NCBI GenBank assembly: GCA_013360825.1
Contig: JABWAY010000100.1
Span: forward strand, 1 to 12,605
DNA from: Candidatus Brocadiia bacterium
Lineage (GTDB): Bacteria; Planctomycetota; MHYJ01; WSZJ01
Direction of reading: 5' to 3'
DNA length: 12,605 bases
Position 1 is the first letter of the stretch. Every line of letters starts with the position of its first letter. This document shows, piece after piece, positions 6,598 through 12,605 of this stretch. A program made the position numbers and the translations under genes. The notes beneath the pieces are model-generated. The model saw nothing but the letters and a program-made list of their open reading frames with translations, ran no database searches and was not told the DNA's origin.

Positions 6598-7626
6598 TTA
6601 CATGGGGCCGAAGCCGAGGGTGATCTTGACCGTTTCTTCCTTCTTCCCGCGACGCACGGTGAGCTCCACCGCGTCGCCGGGCTGCTTCAGCCGGAGCGCC
6701 TTCTTCAGCGATTCGGCGGACTTCACGGATTTCCCGTCCACCTTCAGGACCAGGTCGCCGACCTGCAGCCCACCCCGCGCCGCGGGGGAGTTCTTCGTGA
6801 TCGCGTCGACCACCGCCTCCTTCTCGCCGAGCGTCGCCCCCAGCCAGCCGGGCTCGTGCTCGGGATCCACCGGCGGGTCGACGGGCTCGGGGTCCTTCAC
6901 CCCCTCCACCGTCAGATCCCCTTTGATCCAGCGCTGGACCTGCTCCTTCCACTCCATCTGCGGCACCGCGACGCCGAGCCAGCGCGTCTCGTTGTAGGAC
7001 AGCGACATGATGCCGACGACCCGCCCGTAGGCGTCCACCAGCGGCCCGCCGTCCACGCCGGGATTCAGCGGGGCCGTCGTCTCGATCACGGGTCCCTTGT
7101 AGGTGCACCACTCGTACCAGGCCTTGCCCTCGAAGAGCTCCGAGATCCGGTAAAAGCCGCTGACCTCACCCTGCGCGATCGCCACCTGGTCGTCGTACTC
7201 CATCGAGTGCTGGCAGTTGCCGAACGTGTAGACCACATGGCCCAGCTTCAGCCGGCTCGAATCGCCCATCGGGACGCAGGGATACTTCCCGTCGGGAAGC
7301 CGGATCATCGCCACTTCAAGCCGGTCGCTTCCCGCCACGAACTTCGCCTCGATCCGTTTGCCTCCCTGGAAGCGGATCCAGACACGGGTCGCGTCGGCCG
7401 GGCAGACGGTGGTGGAGGTCAGGACGACGCCGTCCGGAGAGATGATCGTGCCGGTCCCGAACCAGGACATGTCGCGCCCATCCTTCTTCGACACGGCCTC
7501 GATCGACACGATCGCCGGGCTCACGCGCTTGTGCACTTCCTCGTGCGTCGCAAGGTTCGGATCGGCTTCGGAACTGCGGCAGGCCGCCAGCAGGGCGGCG
7601 AAGACAACAGCGGTCGGGGCTCTCAT
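6598..7626 (-). CDS. Lipoprotein HtrA-like pseudoprotease, all three catalytic residues replaced, one PDZ domain
   Basis: This is the first gene of the protease operon. The 342 residues begin with a lipoprotein signal peptide and lipobox LAAC (lipidated Cys16). A trypsin-like domain (about 28-240), a Pro/Glu/Asp-rich linker (about 246-260) and one PDZ domain (about 260-341) follow. The catalytic positions align as Thr73 for His (LTSTTVC), Glu104 for Asp (LEVAMIRL) and Asp192 for Ser (NPGVDGGPL), so it should be inert as a protease. Four additional cysteines (75, 117, 138, 174) could form disulfides outside the cytoplasm. A GAGGAG ribosome site eight bases upstream supports the ATG at 7626. 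Anchoring to a membrane and retention of PDZ suggest a scaffold or adaptor for the two soluble paralogues; this is inference. Confidence 0.92.
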   Translation of the reverse strand: MRAPTAVVFAALLAACRSSEADPNLATHEEVHKRVSPAIVSIEAVSKKDGRDMSWFGTGTIISPDGVVLTSTTVCPADATRVWIRFQGGKRIEAKFVAGSDRLEVAMIRLPDGKYPCVPMGDSSRLKLGHVVYTFGNCQHSMEYDDQVAIAQGEVSGFYRISELFEGKAWYEWCTYKGPVIETTAPLNPGVDGGPLVDAYGRVVGIMSLSYNETRWLGVAVPQMEWKEQVQRWIKGDLTVEGVKDPEPVDPPVDPEHEPGWLGATLGEKEAVVDAITKNSPAARGGLQVGDLVLKVDGKSVKSAESLKKALRLKQPGDAVELTVRRGKKEETVKITLGFGPM

Positions 7627-7665
7627 GAGCAGGCTCCTCAGCGGACACCGGGAACGGCTGTCCAG

Positions 7666-7671
7666 ATTCTA
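7666..7671 (-). promoter_or_regulatory. -10 box of the protease operon promoter
   Basis: On the minus strand TAGAAT matches TATAAT at five of six positions. It would start transcription near 7659, leaving a leader of about 33 bases that contains the GAGGAG ribosome site of the first gene. The expected -35 region (about 7689-7694) has no consensus and abuts a 20-bp palindrome, which suggests regulation from that site. Confidence 0.5.
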
Positions 7672-7693
7672 CGCGCCCGGATGCGCCCGCGTT

Positions 7694-7713
7694 GGGATTC
7701 CCGCGGGAATCCC
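7694..7713. promoter_or_regulatory. 20-bp perfect palindrome between divergent promoters (operator candidate)
   Basis: The arms GGGATTCCCG and CGGGAATCCC are exact reverse complements with no spacer. Each arm itself contains a GGGA-N-TCCC inverted repeat. The site lies in the divergent region between the protease operon (-10 at 7666-7671, minus) and the small zinc-ribbon gene (-10 at 7745-7750, plus), with its centre about 45 and 53 bases upstream of the two predicted starts. That is where a dimeric activator, or a repressor acting on both promoters, would bind. No regulator gene is adjacent. Confidence 0.5.
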
Positions 7714-7741
7714 TGAATTTCGGGACCGCGCCGGCCGATTC

Positions 7742-7750
7742 TGTTAGAAA
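7742..7750 (+). promoter_or_regulatory. Extended -10 promoter of the small zinc-ribbon gene
   Basis: TGTTAGAAA has the TGn extension followed by TAGAAA (four of six matches to TATAAT). A start near 7757 would leave a leader of about six bases before the ATG at 7763, and would exclude the alternative in-frame ATG at 7751. Confidence 0.4.
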
Positions 7751-7762
7751 ATGGTCCACGCG

Positions 7763-7987
7763 ATGAGCACCGAGGAAAAGATCGAGGTCCGCTGTCCCAA
7801 GTGCGACAACCGCCTGCGGTTCGCGCAGAAGTTCATGGGGCGGAACGGGCTGTGCCCGCTGTGCGGGGCGAATTTCCGGATCCAGCCCCCCAGCGCGTCG
7901 CAGGTGAATCCTCCGCCGCCGGCGGAGGACAAGAGCGAAGCCTGGAAGATCTCGACCTACTTCCGGAACACGCCGCCGAAGAAGTAG
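7763..7987 (+). CDS. Small zinc-ribbon protein, function unknown
   Basis: The 74-residue protein carries one zinc ribbon: C11-P-x-C14 and C31-P-x-C34, with the usual basic and Gly-rich turn between. A Pro-rich, probably flexible stretch (about 42-56) and a basic C-terminus follow. It resembles the small MJ0042-like zinc-finger proteins common in planctomycetes, whose role is unknown. The ATG at 7763 is preferred because the extended -10 box at 7742-7750 would start the transcript after the upstream in-frame ATG at 7751. No Shine-Dalgarno is visible, so the mRNA is nearly leaderless. It diverges from the protease operon and shares its palindrome-bearing intergenic region. It converges on the Nudix-like gene with seven bases between the stop codons. 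Confidence 0.75.
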   Translation: MSTEEKIEVRCPKCDNRLRFAQKFMGRNGLCPLCGANFRIQPPSASQVNPPPPAEDKSEAWKISTYFRNTPPKK

Positions 7988-7994
7988 CGGGGGT

Positions 7995-8651
7995 TCAGGA
8001 CTTCGCGGTGCCGCAGCTCGACGCCTTCGAGCAACCGGCGCACCCGGTCGGCTTCCCCTCGATCTTCCAGGCGGGAACCTTGTCGCCGGAGAGGGAGCGC
8101 CCGTCGAGGAAGGGGGAGGAGCCGCAGGAATGCGGGGAGGAGGCGGTCGCGGTGCCGCCGGAGGAGCAACCGCCGCTGGAGCAGCCTCCGCCTGTGGAAC
8201 AGCCGCCCCCGGTCGAGCACCCTCCTTCGCTGCCGCACCCGCTGCTCTCGTCGACCTCCTCCTCGAACACCACGTCAATGCGCTGCAGGAGGACGTCCAG
8301 GATCCGGTTCAGCTGCCTCAGGGCCCGTTTGTCGCCTTCGCCGAGAAGGGCTGCGGCGGGCTGGAAGGGGACCCAGCGCGCCTCCTCGTAGGTGGCGCGG
8401 TCGAGCATGACCGTCTGGGGCGCCTCGATCCGCACGGCGAAGGCGCGCCCGCCGCCGATATCCATCACGCGCTCGATGCCCCGGAGTCCGTAATCGCCGG
8501 CGATCCGTGCGGCGGCGAGGGGGAGGGACTCGCGGTCCCTGACCTCGCCCCGGAACGGCTCGAACGCGTCCGCCCAGACGGCGCGGGGTCGCGCGACGAG
8601 GAACCACGGCACGTCGCCGAGCAGCGCGAACGGAAACACGGTGATGGTCAT
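7995..8651 (-). CDS. Degenerate Nudix-like protein with Cys/Gly/Ser-rich tail
   Basis: The N-terminal ~115 of 218 residues look like a Nudix hydrolase fold. Residues 35-56 follow the Nudix box at its start (Gly35, five residues, Glu41, seven residues, Arg49), but the metal-binding R-E-x-x-E-E core reads RIAGDY and is one residue short, so hydrolase activity is doubtful. The later EEARWVPF segment is also typical of Nudix proteins. A helix (about 105-130) leads to an acidic stretch, then a tail with nine cysteines (139-213) in Cys-Ser-Thr/Ser-Gly-Gly repeats, ending with a GCAGC pair. The tail may bind metal or be modified; its function is unknown. The ATG at 8651 is chosen because the fold begins there and a TAGACT -10 box lies seven bases upstream; an ATG at 8756 would only add a low-complexity leader overlapping a terminator. 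Confidence 0.75.
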   Translation of the reverse strand: MTITVFPFALLGDVPWFLVARPRAVWADAFEPFRGEVRDRESLPLAAARIAGDYGLRGIERVMDIGGGRAFAVRIEAPQTVMLDRATYEEARWVPFQPAAALLGEGDKRALRQLNRILDVLLQRIDVVFEEEVDESSGCGSEGGCSTGGGCSTGGGCSSGGCSSGGTATASSPHSCGSSPFLDGRSLSGDKVPAWKIEGKPTGCAGCSKASSCGTAKS

Positions 8652-8658
8652 GCGGGGG

Positions 8659-8664
8659 AGTCTA
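8659..8664 (-). promoter_or_regulatory. -10 box for the Nudix-like gene, leaderless configuration
   Basis: On the minus strand TAGACT (four of six matches) ends seven bases before the ATG at 8651, which puts the expected transcription start at or next to the start codon. No Shine-Dalgarno is present and no clear -35 is seen, so support rests on the repeated occurrence of this layout in the window. Confidence 0.4.
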
Positions 8665-8710
8665 GGGGAAACGGGGCCGGAGGGCGAGCGGGAAATCCCC
8701 GCGGTCCCGC

Positions 8711-8745
8711 AAAAAAAAAACGGGCCGGGGGATCGCCCCGGCCCG
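8711..8745 (-). terminator. Intrinsic terminator of the orphan secreted-protein gene
   Basis: A 10-bp stem (CGGGCCGGGG 8721-8730 with CCCCGGCCCG 8736-8745) has a five-base loop. On the minus strand it is followed directly by a run of ten T (the A-run at 8711-8720). It lies 14 bases past the stop codon of the secreted-protein gene, a textbook rho-independent terminator. Confidence 0.93.
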
Positions 8746-8759
8746 AGTGAACGCACACG

Positions 8760-9761
8760 TCAACGGGACAGAAGCACATCCCTCTCGTTGTCGCCCAGAA
8801 CCTGCAGCTCCTTCGCGGGGATGTTGCCGGCGCTGCCCGCCTCGCGGTAGCGGATCCGCGATTCGTAGCTCCGGTCCACCAGCCCGTTGTGACGCGCGGC
8901 CAGGTCGCTCTTTCCGTCGCCCCGGTAGTCGCCGATCATCCGCTTCGTCCGCTTCAGGCCGTCCACGATCCACTTCCGCTTCTGGTCGGCCAGCATGAAA
9001 CTCTTCCCCTCGTACGTCGTCATGAGCTCGAGGGTGTCCTCGATCTCCTTGAGGTTCCTGTCGATTTCAGCCGCCGCGTCGCCAGCCGGGACCGGACCCG
9101 GATCGACGGGCGGCGGGGTCGTCTCGGCAGATGTCTTGCGGCAGTGGAATTCCAGCGACAGCGAGGCCTTTTCGCTGTTCGGGAAGGTGACCAGCACCTC
9201 CACCGCGGACGCCGACTCCTTGAGCCAGCGGGCGTAGAAGACGCCGTCGAGGCGGACGATGTCCATCGCCGACGGATCGCTGACGGTGAAGTTCTTCTTC
9301 GGGTCGAGCTGGGCGATCGTGGCCGCGTCGAATTCCTTCCACGTCGTGCCGTCCCAGGAGTAGGACAGGTTGAGCGGAATCAGGCAGAGCCCGGTCTCGA
9401 GGCGGAAACGCGACTTGGACTTGATCCGCCCCGTCCCCTCTCCCTTGATCAGGGCCTTCAGGGAGTACTCGGTCTCGTCGAAAATCCCGCCTCCGGAAAT
9501 GAGCTTCCGGACCGTGATCACCCCGATCGTCGGCTCTTCCCCGATCGTAATCGCGGCCCAGCCGTCGGGGGTCTGCGTGAACTCGAGCTGTTCGATCTTC
9601 ATCTTGGACTTGCCGCCGGTCGTCGCGGCGTGGACTTCGAAGCGGATGTCCTTGCCGGGGGTCAGGGGCTTGACTTCGTCCAGGAAGACGATTTCGAGGC
9701 TGGACTGGGCGGTGGCGACGGCGGAGAGGGCGAGGACGAGGACGGCGGACAGCAGTTTCAT
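8760..9761 (-). CDS. Secreted protein of unknown function
   Basis: I do not recognise this 333-residue protein. It begins with a signal peptide (cleavage probably after ATA, residue 18). A beta-rich domain of about 190 residues follows, then a Thr/Pro-rich linker (PPPVDPGPVP), then a charged helical C-terminal region (about 225-300) that could form a coiled coil. No catalytic motif is evident. An AAGGAG ribosome site seven bases upstream supports the ATG at 9761; longer frames upstream cross the promoter. It is a single-gene unit with its own consensus-like promoter and a strong terminator, which suggests good independent expression, perhaps of an envelope or surface protein. Confidence 0.85.
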   Translation of the reverse strand: MKLLSAVLVLALSAVATAQSSLEIVFLDEVKPLTPGKDIRFEVHAATTGGKSKMKIEQLEFTQTPDGWAAITIGEEPTIGVITVRKLISGGGIFDETEYSLKALIKGEGTGRIKSKSRFRLETGLCLIPLNLSYSWDGTTWKEFDAATIAQLDPKKNFTVSDPSAMDIVRLDGVFYARWLKESASAVEVLVTFPNSEKASLSLEFHCRKTSAETTPPPVDPGPVPAGDAAAEIDRNLKEIEDTLELMTTYEGKSFMLADQKRKWIVDGLKRTKRMIGDYRGDGKSDLAARHNGLVDRSYESRIRYREAGSAGNIPAKELQVLGDNERDVLLSR

Positions 9762-9803
9762 GGACGGCTCCTTGGGGAACAGTGGCGCACCTGAAGGTCC
9801 GGC

Positions 9804-9832
9804 ATCGTAAGGGGGGGGCGGAGTCGTGTCAA
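9804..9832 (-). promoter_or_regulatory. Consensus sigma-70-type promoter of the secreted-protein gene
   Basis: On the minus strand a perfect -35 TTGACA (9827-9832) and a -10 TACGAT (9804-9809, four of six) are separated by 17 bases. Transcription would start near 9797, giving a leader of about 36 bases with the AAGGAG ribosome site. The spacer contains a run of eight C (G-run at 9811-9818). Confidence 0.75.
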
Positions 9833-10001
9833 AGGCGGTCGGCGCCGTCCGGCCGCGTGCCCCCTCCGGCGCCCTGGGGGGTGCGGCGCTCGTCCTGGAG
9901 CCGGCTCGAATCCCATTGACGGCGCCCCCCGATTCCGGCGACCATGACGGGCTCGGAAGTCTGCAACTGGTTGCCGGTTCAAGACTTGTGCGGAGCGCGG
10001 G

Positions 10002-10607
10002 ATGCCCCAGGGGCTCTTCATCGTCCTCGACGGACCCGACGGCTGCGGGAAGTCCACGCAGGCGGCGCTTCTCGTCGACCGCCTGAAAGCCGCGGGCCGC
10101 ACCGTGGTTCACCTGCGCGAGCCGGGGGGAACGCCCGCCGGGGAGAAGATCCGCGGGATCCTCCTCGATCCCGCCGTCACCCTCGGCACCGCCGCCGAGA
10201 CCTTCCTGTTCATGGCCGCCCGCGCCGAGCTCGCCCCGGTGATCCGGGACGCGGTCGGCCGGGGCGGCGATGTGGTCTGCGAGCGGTGGATTTCGAGCAC
10301 GATCGCCTATCAGGGCGTCGCGGGCGGATTCGGCGCGGAGAACGTCGCCGCCCTTGGAAAGCACGCGATCGGCGCGCTGACCCCGGCGATCCTGATCCTC
10401 CTCGACCTCCCGCCGGAGGAAGGGCTGGCGCGCGTCCGGCGCGGGCTGGACCGGATGGAGCAGAAGGGAATCGCGTACCACCGGAAGGTGCGCGAGGGGT
10501 ACCTCGAGGCGCGGTCGATGTTCCCCCGGGCCGCGCTCGTTGACGCATCGCGTCAACCGGACCAGGTCGCCGCCGAGATCGGGTCGCTCGTGGAGGCCCT
10601 CCTGTGA
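10002..10607 (+). CDS. tmk: Thymidylate kinase
   Basis: This enzyme phosphorylates dTMP to dTDP with ATP, the committed step towards dTTP. In 201 residues the P-loop GPDGCGKST (11-19), the dTMP-site REPGGT (39-44), AARAEL (72-77) and ERWISSTIAYQG (94-105) are present. The last replaces the usual DRY with ERW. The LID region (about 138-160, RRGLDRMEQ) precedes VREGY. The ATG at 10002 sits at the normal N-terminus with GGAG at 9992-9995 upstream. Its TGA overlaps the holB GTG by four bases, indicating translational coupling. A possible -10 box AAGACT (9981-9986) lacks a supporting -35. Of the 240 bases before tmk, the left part holds the divergent promoter of the secreted-protein gene and the rest shows nothing else clear. 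Confidence 0.96.
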   Translation: MPQGLFIVLDGPDGCGKSTQAALLVDRLKAAGRTVVHLREPGGTPAGEKIRGILLDPAVTLGTAAETFLFMAARAELAPVIRDAVGRGGDVVCERWISSTIAYQGVAGGFGAENVAALGKHAIGALTPAILILLDLPPEEGLARVRRGLDRMEQKGIAYHRKVREGYLEARSMFPRAALVDASRQPDQVAAEIGSLVEALL

Positions 10608-11659
10608 ACTTCCGCGAGATCATCGGGCAGGACCCCGTCACCGCGTTCTTCCGGGGTGCGCTCAAGGAACACAGACTGGCCCACGCGTACCTGTTCACCG
10701 GTCCGGAGGGGGTCGGCAAGGGAACGTTCGCACGGGCGCTCGCCCGCCGCCTCCTCTGCAGAAACCCCGGGGACGACTCCTGCGGGCAGTGCGACGCCTG
10801 CCGCCGGTTCGACGCGGGGAACGAACTGCGGTTCGTCCATGTCACGCCTCCCACGGACAAGAAGGGCGTGCAGAAGACCGTGATCGACGTCGAGAGCGTC
10901 CGCGAACTCGCCGGAAGGCTGTCCTCGCGGATCGCAGAGGGCGAAACCCGCGTCGTCCTCCTCGACGATCCGGTCGGCGACGACGCCGCGAACGCGCTCC
11001 TCAAGCTGCTCGAGGAACCGCCCCCGGGCAACGTCTTCATCCTCGTCACGCAGTCGCCGGGGGCGCTTCCCTCCACCATCCACTCGCGCTGCCACAAGGT
11101 CCGGTTCCGCCCGATCCCGGACGCCCGGATTGCGGCGCGGCTTGTCGAGCGGTCCGGCGTGGCGGCGGAGGACGCGCGGTTCCTGGCGCGGCTCGCGCAG
11201 GGGTCGATGGGGAAGGCGGTGGCGTATGCGGAGGAGGGGTGGAAGGACCTGCGGGACCGGCTGCGCGGGGTGGCGGCGGGGAGGGCGAAGGATCCCGAGA
11301 ATTTCGACATGGGAGAGGCCCTCGACGCGCTGATCAAGGAGGGGGCGGAGAGCGACGAGCCGGACGGCGCGGCGGGCGACCCCGGGGCGGCCGACTGGCG
11401 CAAGGGGCTCCGGAAGTCCCGGGAGCGCGCGCGCGGGTGCCTGGCGATCCTGTCGCTCTTCTACCGGGATCTCGTCATGATCCGGGAAAACGGGGCCGAG
11501 CCGGCCGATCCCGCGACGGCTGCGGAACTCGGCGCTATTCTGGAAAAGGTCTCGACGGAGCGGCTGCTCGACCGGCTGGAGACGCTTCTGGAAGCGGACG
11601 TCTACCTGAAACGAAACGCCAACGTGCGGCTCACGATCGAGTGGGCGCTGACGGCCTGA
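10604..11659 (+). CDS. holB: DNA polymerase III delta-prime subunit
   Basis: This is a clamp-loader subunit of the replicative polymerase. The 351 residues start REIIGQDPV and have a P-loop GPEGVGKGT (33-41), a four-Cys zinc module (C52, C60, C63, C66), the Walker B region LLDDPVGDDAANALLKLLEEPP, and SPGALPSTIHSRC containing the clamp-loader SRC motif. A collar-type helical C-terminus follows. A DnaX tau/gamma subunit would share several of these, but the length and the tmk-holB-ricT order favour delta-prime. Translation starts at GTG 10604, overlapping the tmk stop, with TGGAGG (10591-10596) seven bases upstream. The segment at about 245-265 is a Gly/Asp/Ala-rich insertion, probably a loop. 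Confidence 0.92.
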   Translation: MNFREIIGQDPVTAFFRGALKEHRLAHAYLFTGPEGVGKGTFARALARRLLCRNPGDDSCGQCDACRRFDAGNELRFVHVTPPTDKKGVQKTVIDVESVRELAGRLSSRIAEGETRVVLLDDPVGDDAANALLKLLEEPPPGNVFILVTQSPGALPSTIHSRCHKVRFRPIPDARIAARLVERSGVAAEDARFLARLAQGSMGKAVAYAEEGWKDLRDRLRGVAAGRAKDPENFDMGEALDALIKEGAESDEPDGAAGDPGAADWRKGLRKSRERARGCLAILSLFYRDLVMIRENGAEPADPATAAELGAILEKVSTERLLDRLETLLEADVYLKRNANVRLTIEWALTA

Positions 11660-11674
11660 GAGGGAGGGACGAGG

Positions 11675-12605
11675 ATGCTGGTGACGGCGAGGTACGGCGA
11701 GATGAGATATGTCGCGGATTTCACGTGCGACCTGGCCGGCGTGCGGCGCGGGACGCGGTGTGTGCTGACGACGGATCGGGGGACGGAGCTGGGCGAGATT
11801 CTGGTGACGAACAAGGAGCGGCCGATGACGTCGCGGCCGCGCGGGGAGGGGGAGAGGCGGTCCGAGTACGACAAGCCGGGGATTTCCGGGCATGTGCTGC
11901 GGGTGGCGACGCCGGCGGATCTCGAGGAGGCGCGGCGGCTGCGGCTGGAGGAGGAGGCGAAGGAGTACGACTACTGTGCGGCGAAGATCGCGGACCAGAA
12001 GCTGAAGATGCAGCTGGTCTGCGCGGAGCACCTGCTGGGCGGGGAGAAGGTGGTCTTCTATTTCCTGAGCGACGAGCGGATCGATTTCCGGGACCTGGTG
12101 AAGGATCTGCAGGGGCATTTCCGGGCGCGGATCGAACTGCGCCAGATCGGTGCGCGCGACTCGGCGCGGCTGGTCGGCGACTACAACACGTGCGGGCAGC
12201 AGCTCTGCTGCCAGACGTTCATCAAGGACTTCGAGCCGATCACGATGAAGATGGCGAAGACGCAGCGCACGACGCTGGATCCGGAGAAGATCAGCGGGCG
12301 GTGCGGGAAGCTGAAGTGCTGCCTGCGGTATGAGAACGACGTGTACATCGAGCTGAAGAAGCTGCTTCCGAACATCGGGGCGAAGGTGAAGACGAAGAAA
12401 GGTCCCGGGGAGATCGTCGACCAGAACGTGATTGCGCAGGAGGTGATGCTGCAGCTGGAGTCGGGGGAGTGGATCCGGTGCTGGGGGTCGGACGTGCTGG
12501 AAATCCTGACGCCGGGGAATGCGGATGCGCCGCCGAAGCGGCGTCCGCGGCTGCCGCCGCCGGGGTCGGACGACGACAAGCGCGGGGAGCGCGGGGCGCG
12601 GCGGG
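11675..12605 (+). CDS. ricT: PSP1-domain regulator RicT (YaaT family), 3' end beyond window
   Basis: The frame is open from the ATG to the right edge (310 codons visible). The PSP1 domain contains the hallmark cysteines Cys173, Cys178-Cys179, Cys210 and Cys215-Cys216 in DYNTCGQQLCCQTF and ISGRCGKLKCCLRYE. In Bacillus RicT these belong to the RicA-RicF-RicT complex, which carries iron-sulfur clusters and promotes RNase Y-dependent mRNA maturation. Whether RicA/RicF partners exist here is not visible. A Lys/Arg/Pro-rich tail starts at about residue 285. GGGAGG (11662-11667) supports the ATG, and the gap after holB is 15 bases. In Bacillus, yaaT also lies directly after holB, so the order is conserved. 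Almost all codons end in G or C, with G dominating from the start. Confidence 0.93.
   Translation, partial: MLVTARYGEMRYVADFTCDLAGVRRGTRCVLTTDRGTELGEILVTNKERPMTSRPRGEGERRSEYDKPGISGHVLRVATPADLEEARRLRLEEEAKEYDYCAAKIADQKLKMQLVCAEHLLGGEKVVFYFLSDERIDFRDLVKDLQGHFRARIELRQIGARDSARLVGDYNTCGQQLCCQTFIKDFEPITMKMAKTQRTTLDPEKISGRCGKLKCCLRYENDVYIELKKLLPNIGAKVKTKKGPGEIVDQNVIAQEVMLQLESGEWIRCWGSDVLEILTPGNADAPPKRRPRLPPPGSDDDKRGERGARR

Noticed and set aside
5212..7716. 834-codon plus-strand open frame antisense to the protease operon
   Set aside because: Its composition (Asp, Gly, Arg, His, Leu) is that of a reverse-complement shadow of GC-rich genes; no domain or ribosome site is seen.
7751..7762. ATG at 7751 as the zinc-ribbon start
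   Set aside because: It overlaps the extended -10 region and would lie upstream of the predicted transcript start.
9944..10001. Upstream ATG at 9944 as the start of a separate gene before tmk
   Set aside because: It is in a different frame from tmk and continues as an Arg-rich shadow through tmk.

Overview
This is a GC-rich bacterial window with tightly packed genes. It most resembles a planctomycete or a relative from the same broad group. The signs are the NuoD sequence type, tandem secreted trypsin-like/PDZ proteins, zinc-ribbon small proteins, a pseudopilin-like membrane protein, and starts that sit only a few bases after a -10-like box. The phylum call is an inference; no 16S or phylogeny is available here. 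No insertion sequence, phage gene, CRISPR array, tRNA or rRNA was seen.

Left part (1-3413). The Pro/Ala-rich tail of an upstream gene, probably nuoC, is followed by nuoD (complex I), a zinc-ribbon protein with a pseudopilin-like segment, and purQ (purine synthesis), all on the plus strand. A ribonuclease HI family gene on the minus strand converges on purQ.

Centre-left (3414-4201). A non-coding block holds a 12-bp palindrome, an extended -10 promoter, a long imperfect RNA hairpin that begins at the predicted transcription start, the class A RNase P RNA gene rnpB, and a strong terminator.

Centre (4224-7626, minus strand). Three tandem exported trypsin-like/PDZ genes form one operon. The order of transcription is a lipoprotein with all three catalytic residues replaced, then a paralogue lacking only the catalytic histidine, then a complete two-PDZ HtrA/DegP-like protease. 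This active protease with two pseudoproteases is the most interesting system in the window. A perfect 20-bp palindrome lies between the operon's promoter and the divergent promoter of a small zinc-ribbon gene.

Right part (7763-12605). The zinc-ribbon gene converges on a gene for a degenerate Nudix-like protein with a Cys/Gly/Ser-rich tail. An orphan secreted protein follows on the minus strand, with a consensus sigma-70-type promoter and a textbook terminator. The plus strand then carries tmk, holB and ricT (PSP1/YaaT family), a conserved bacterial cluster in which tmk and holB overlap by 4 bp. ricT runs off the window's end.

Recurring themes are TAGANT-like -10 boxes close to or at start codons, and a shift from pyrimidine-ending to G-ending codons part-way through many genes.
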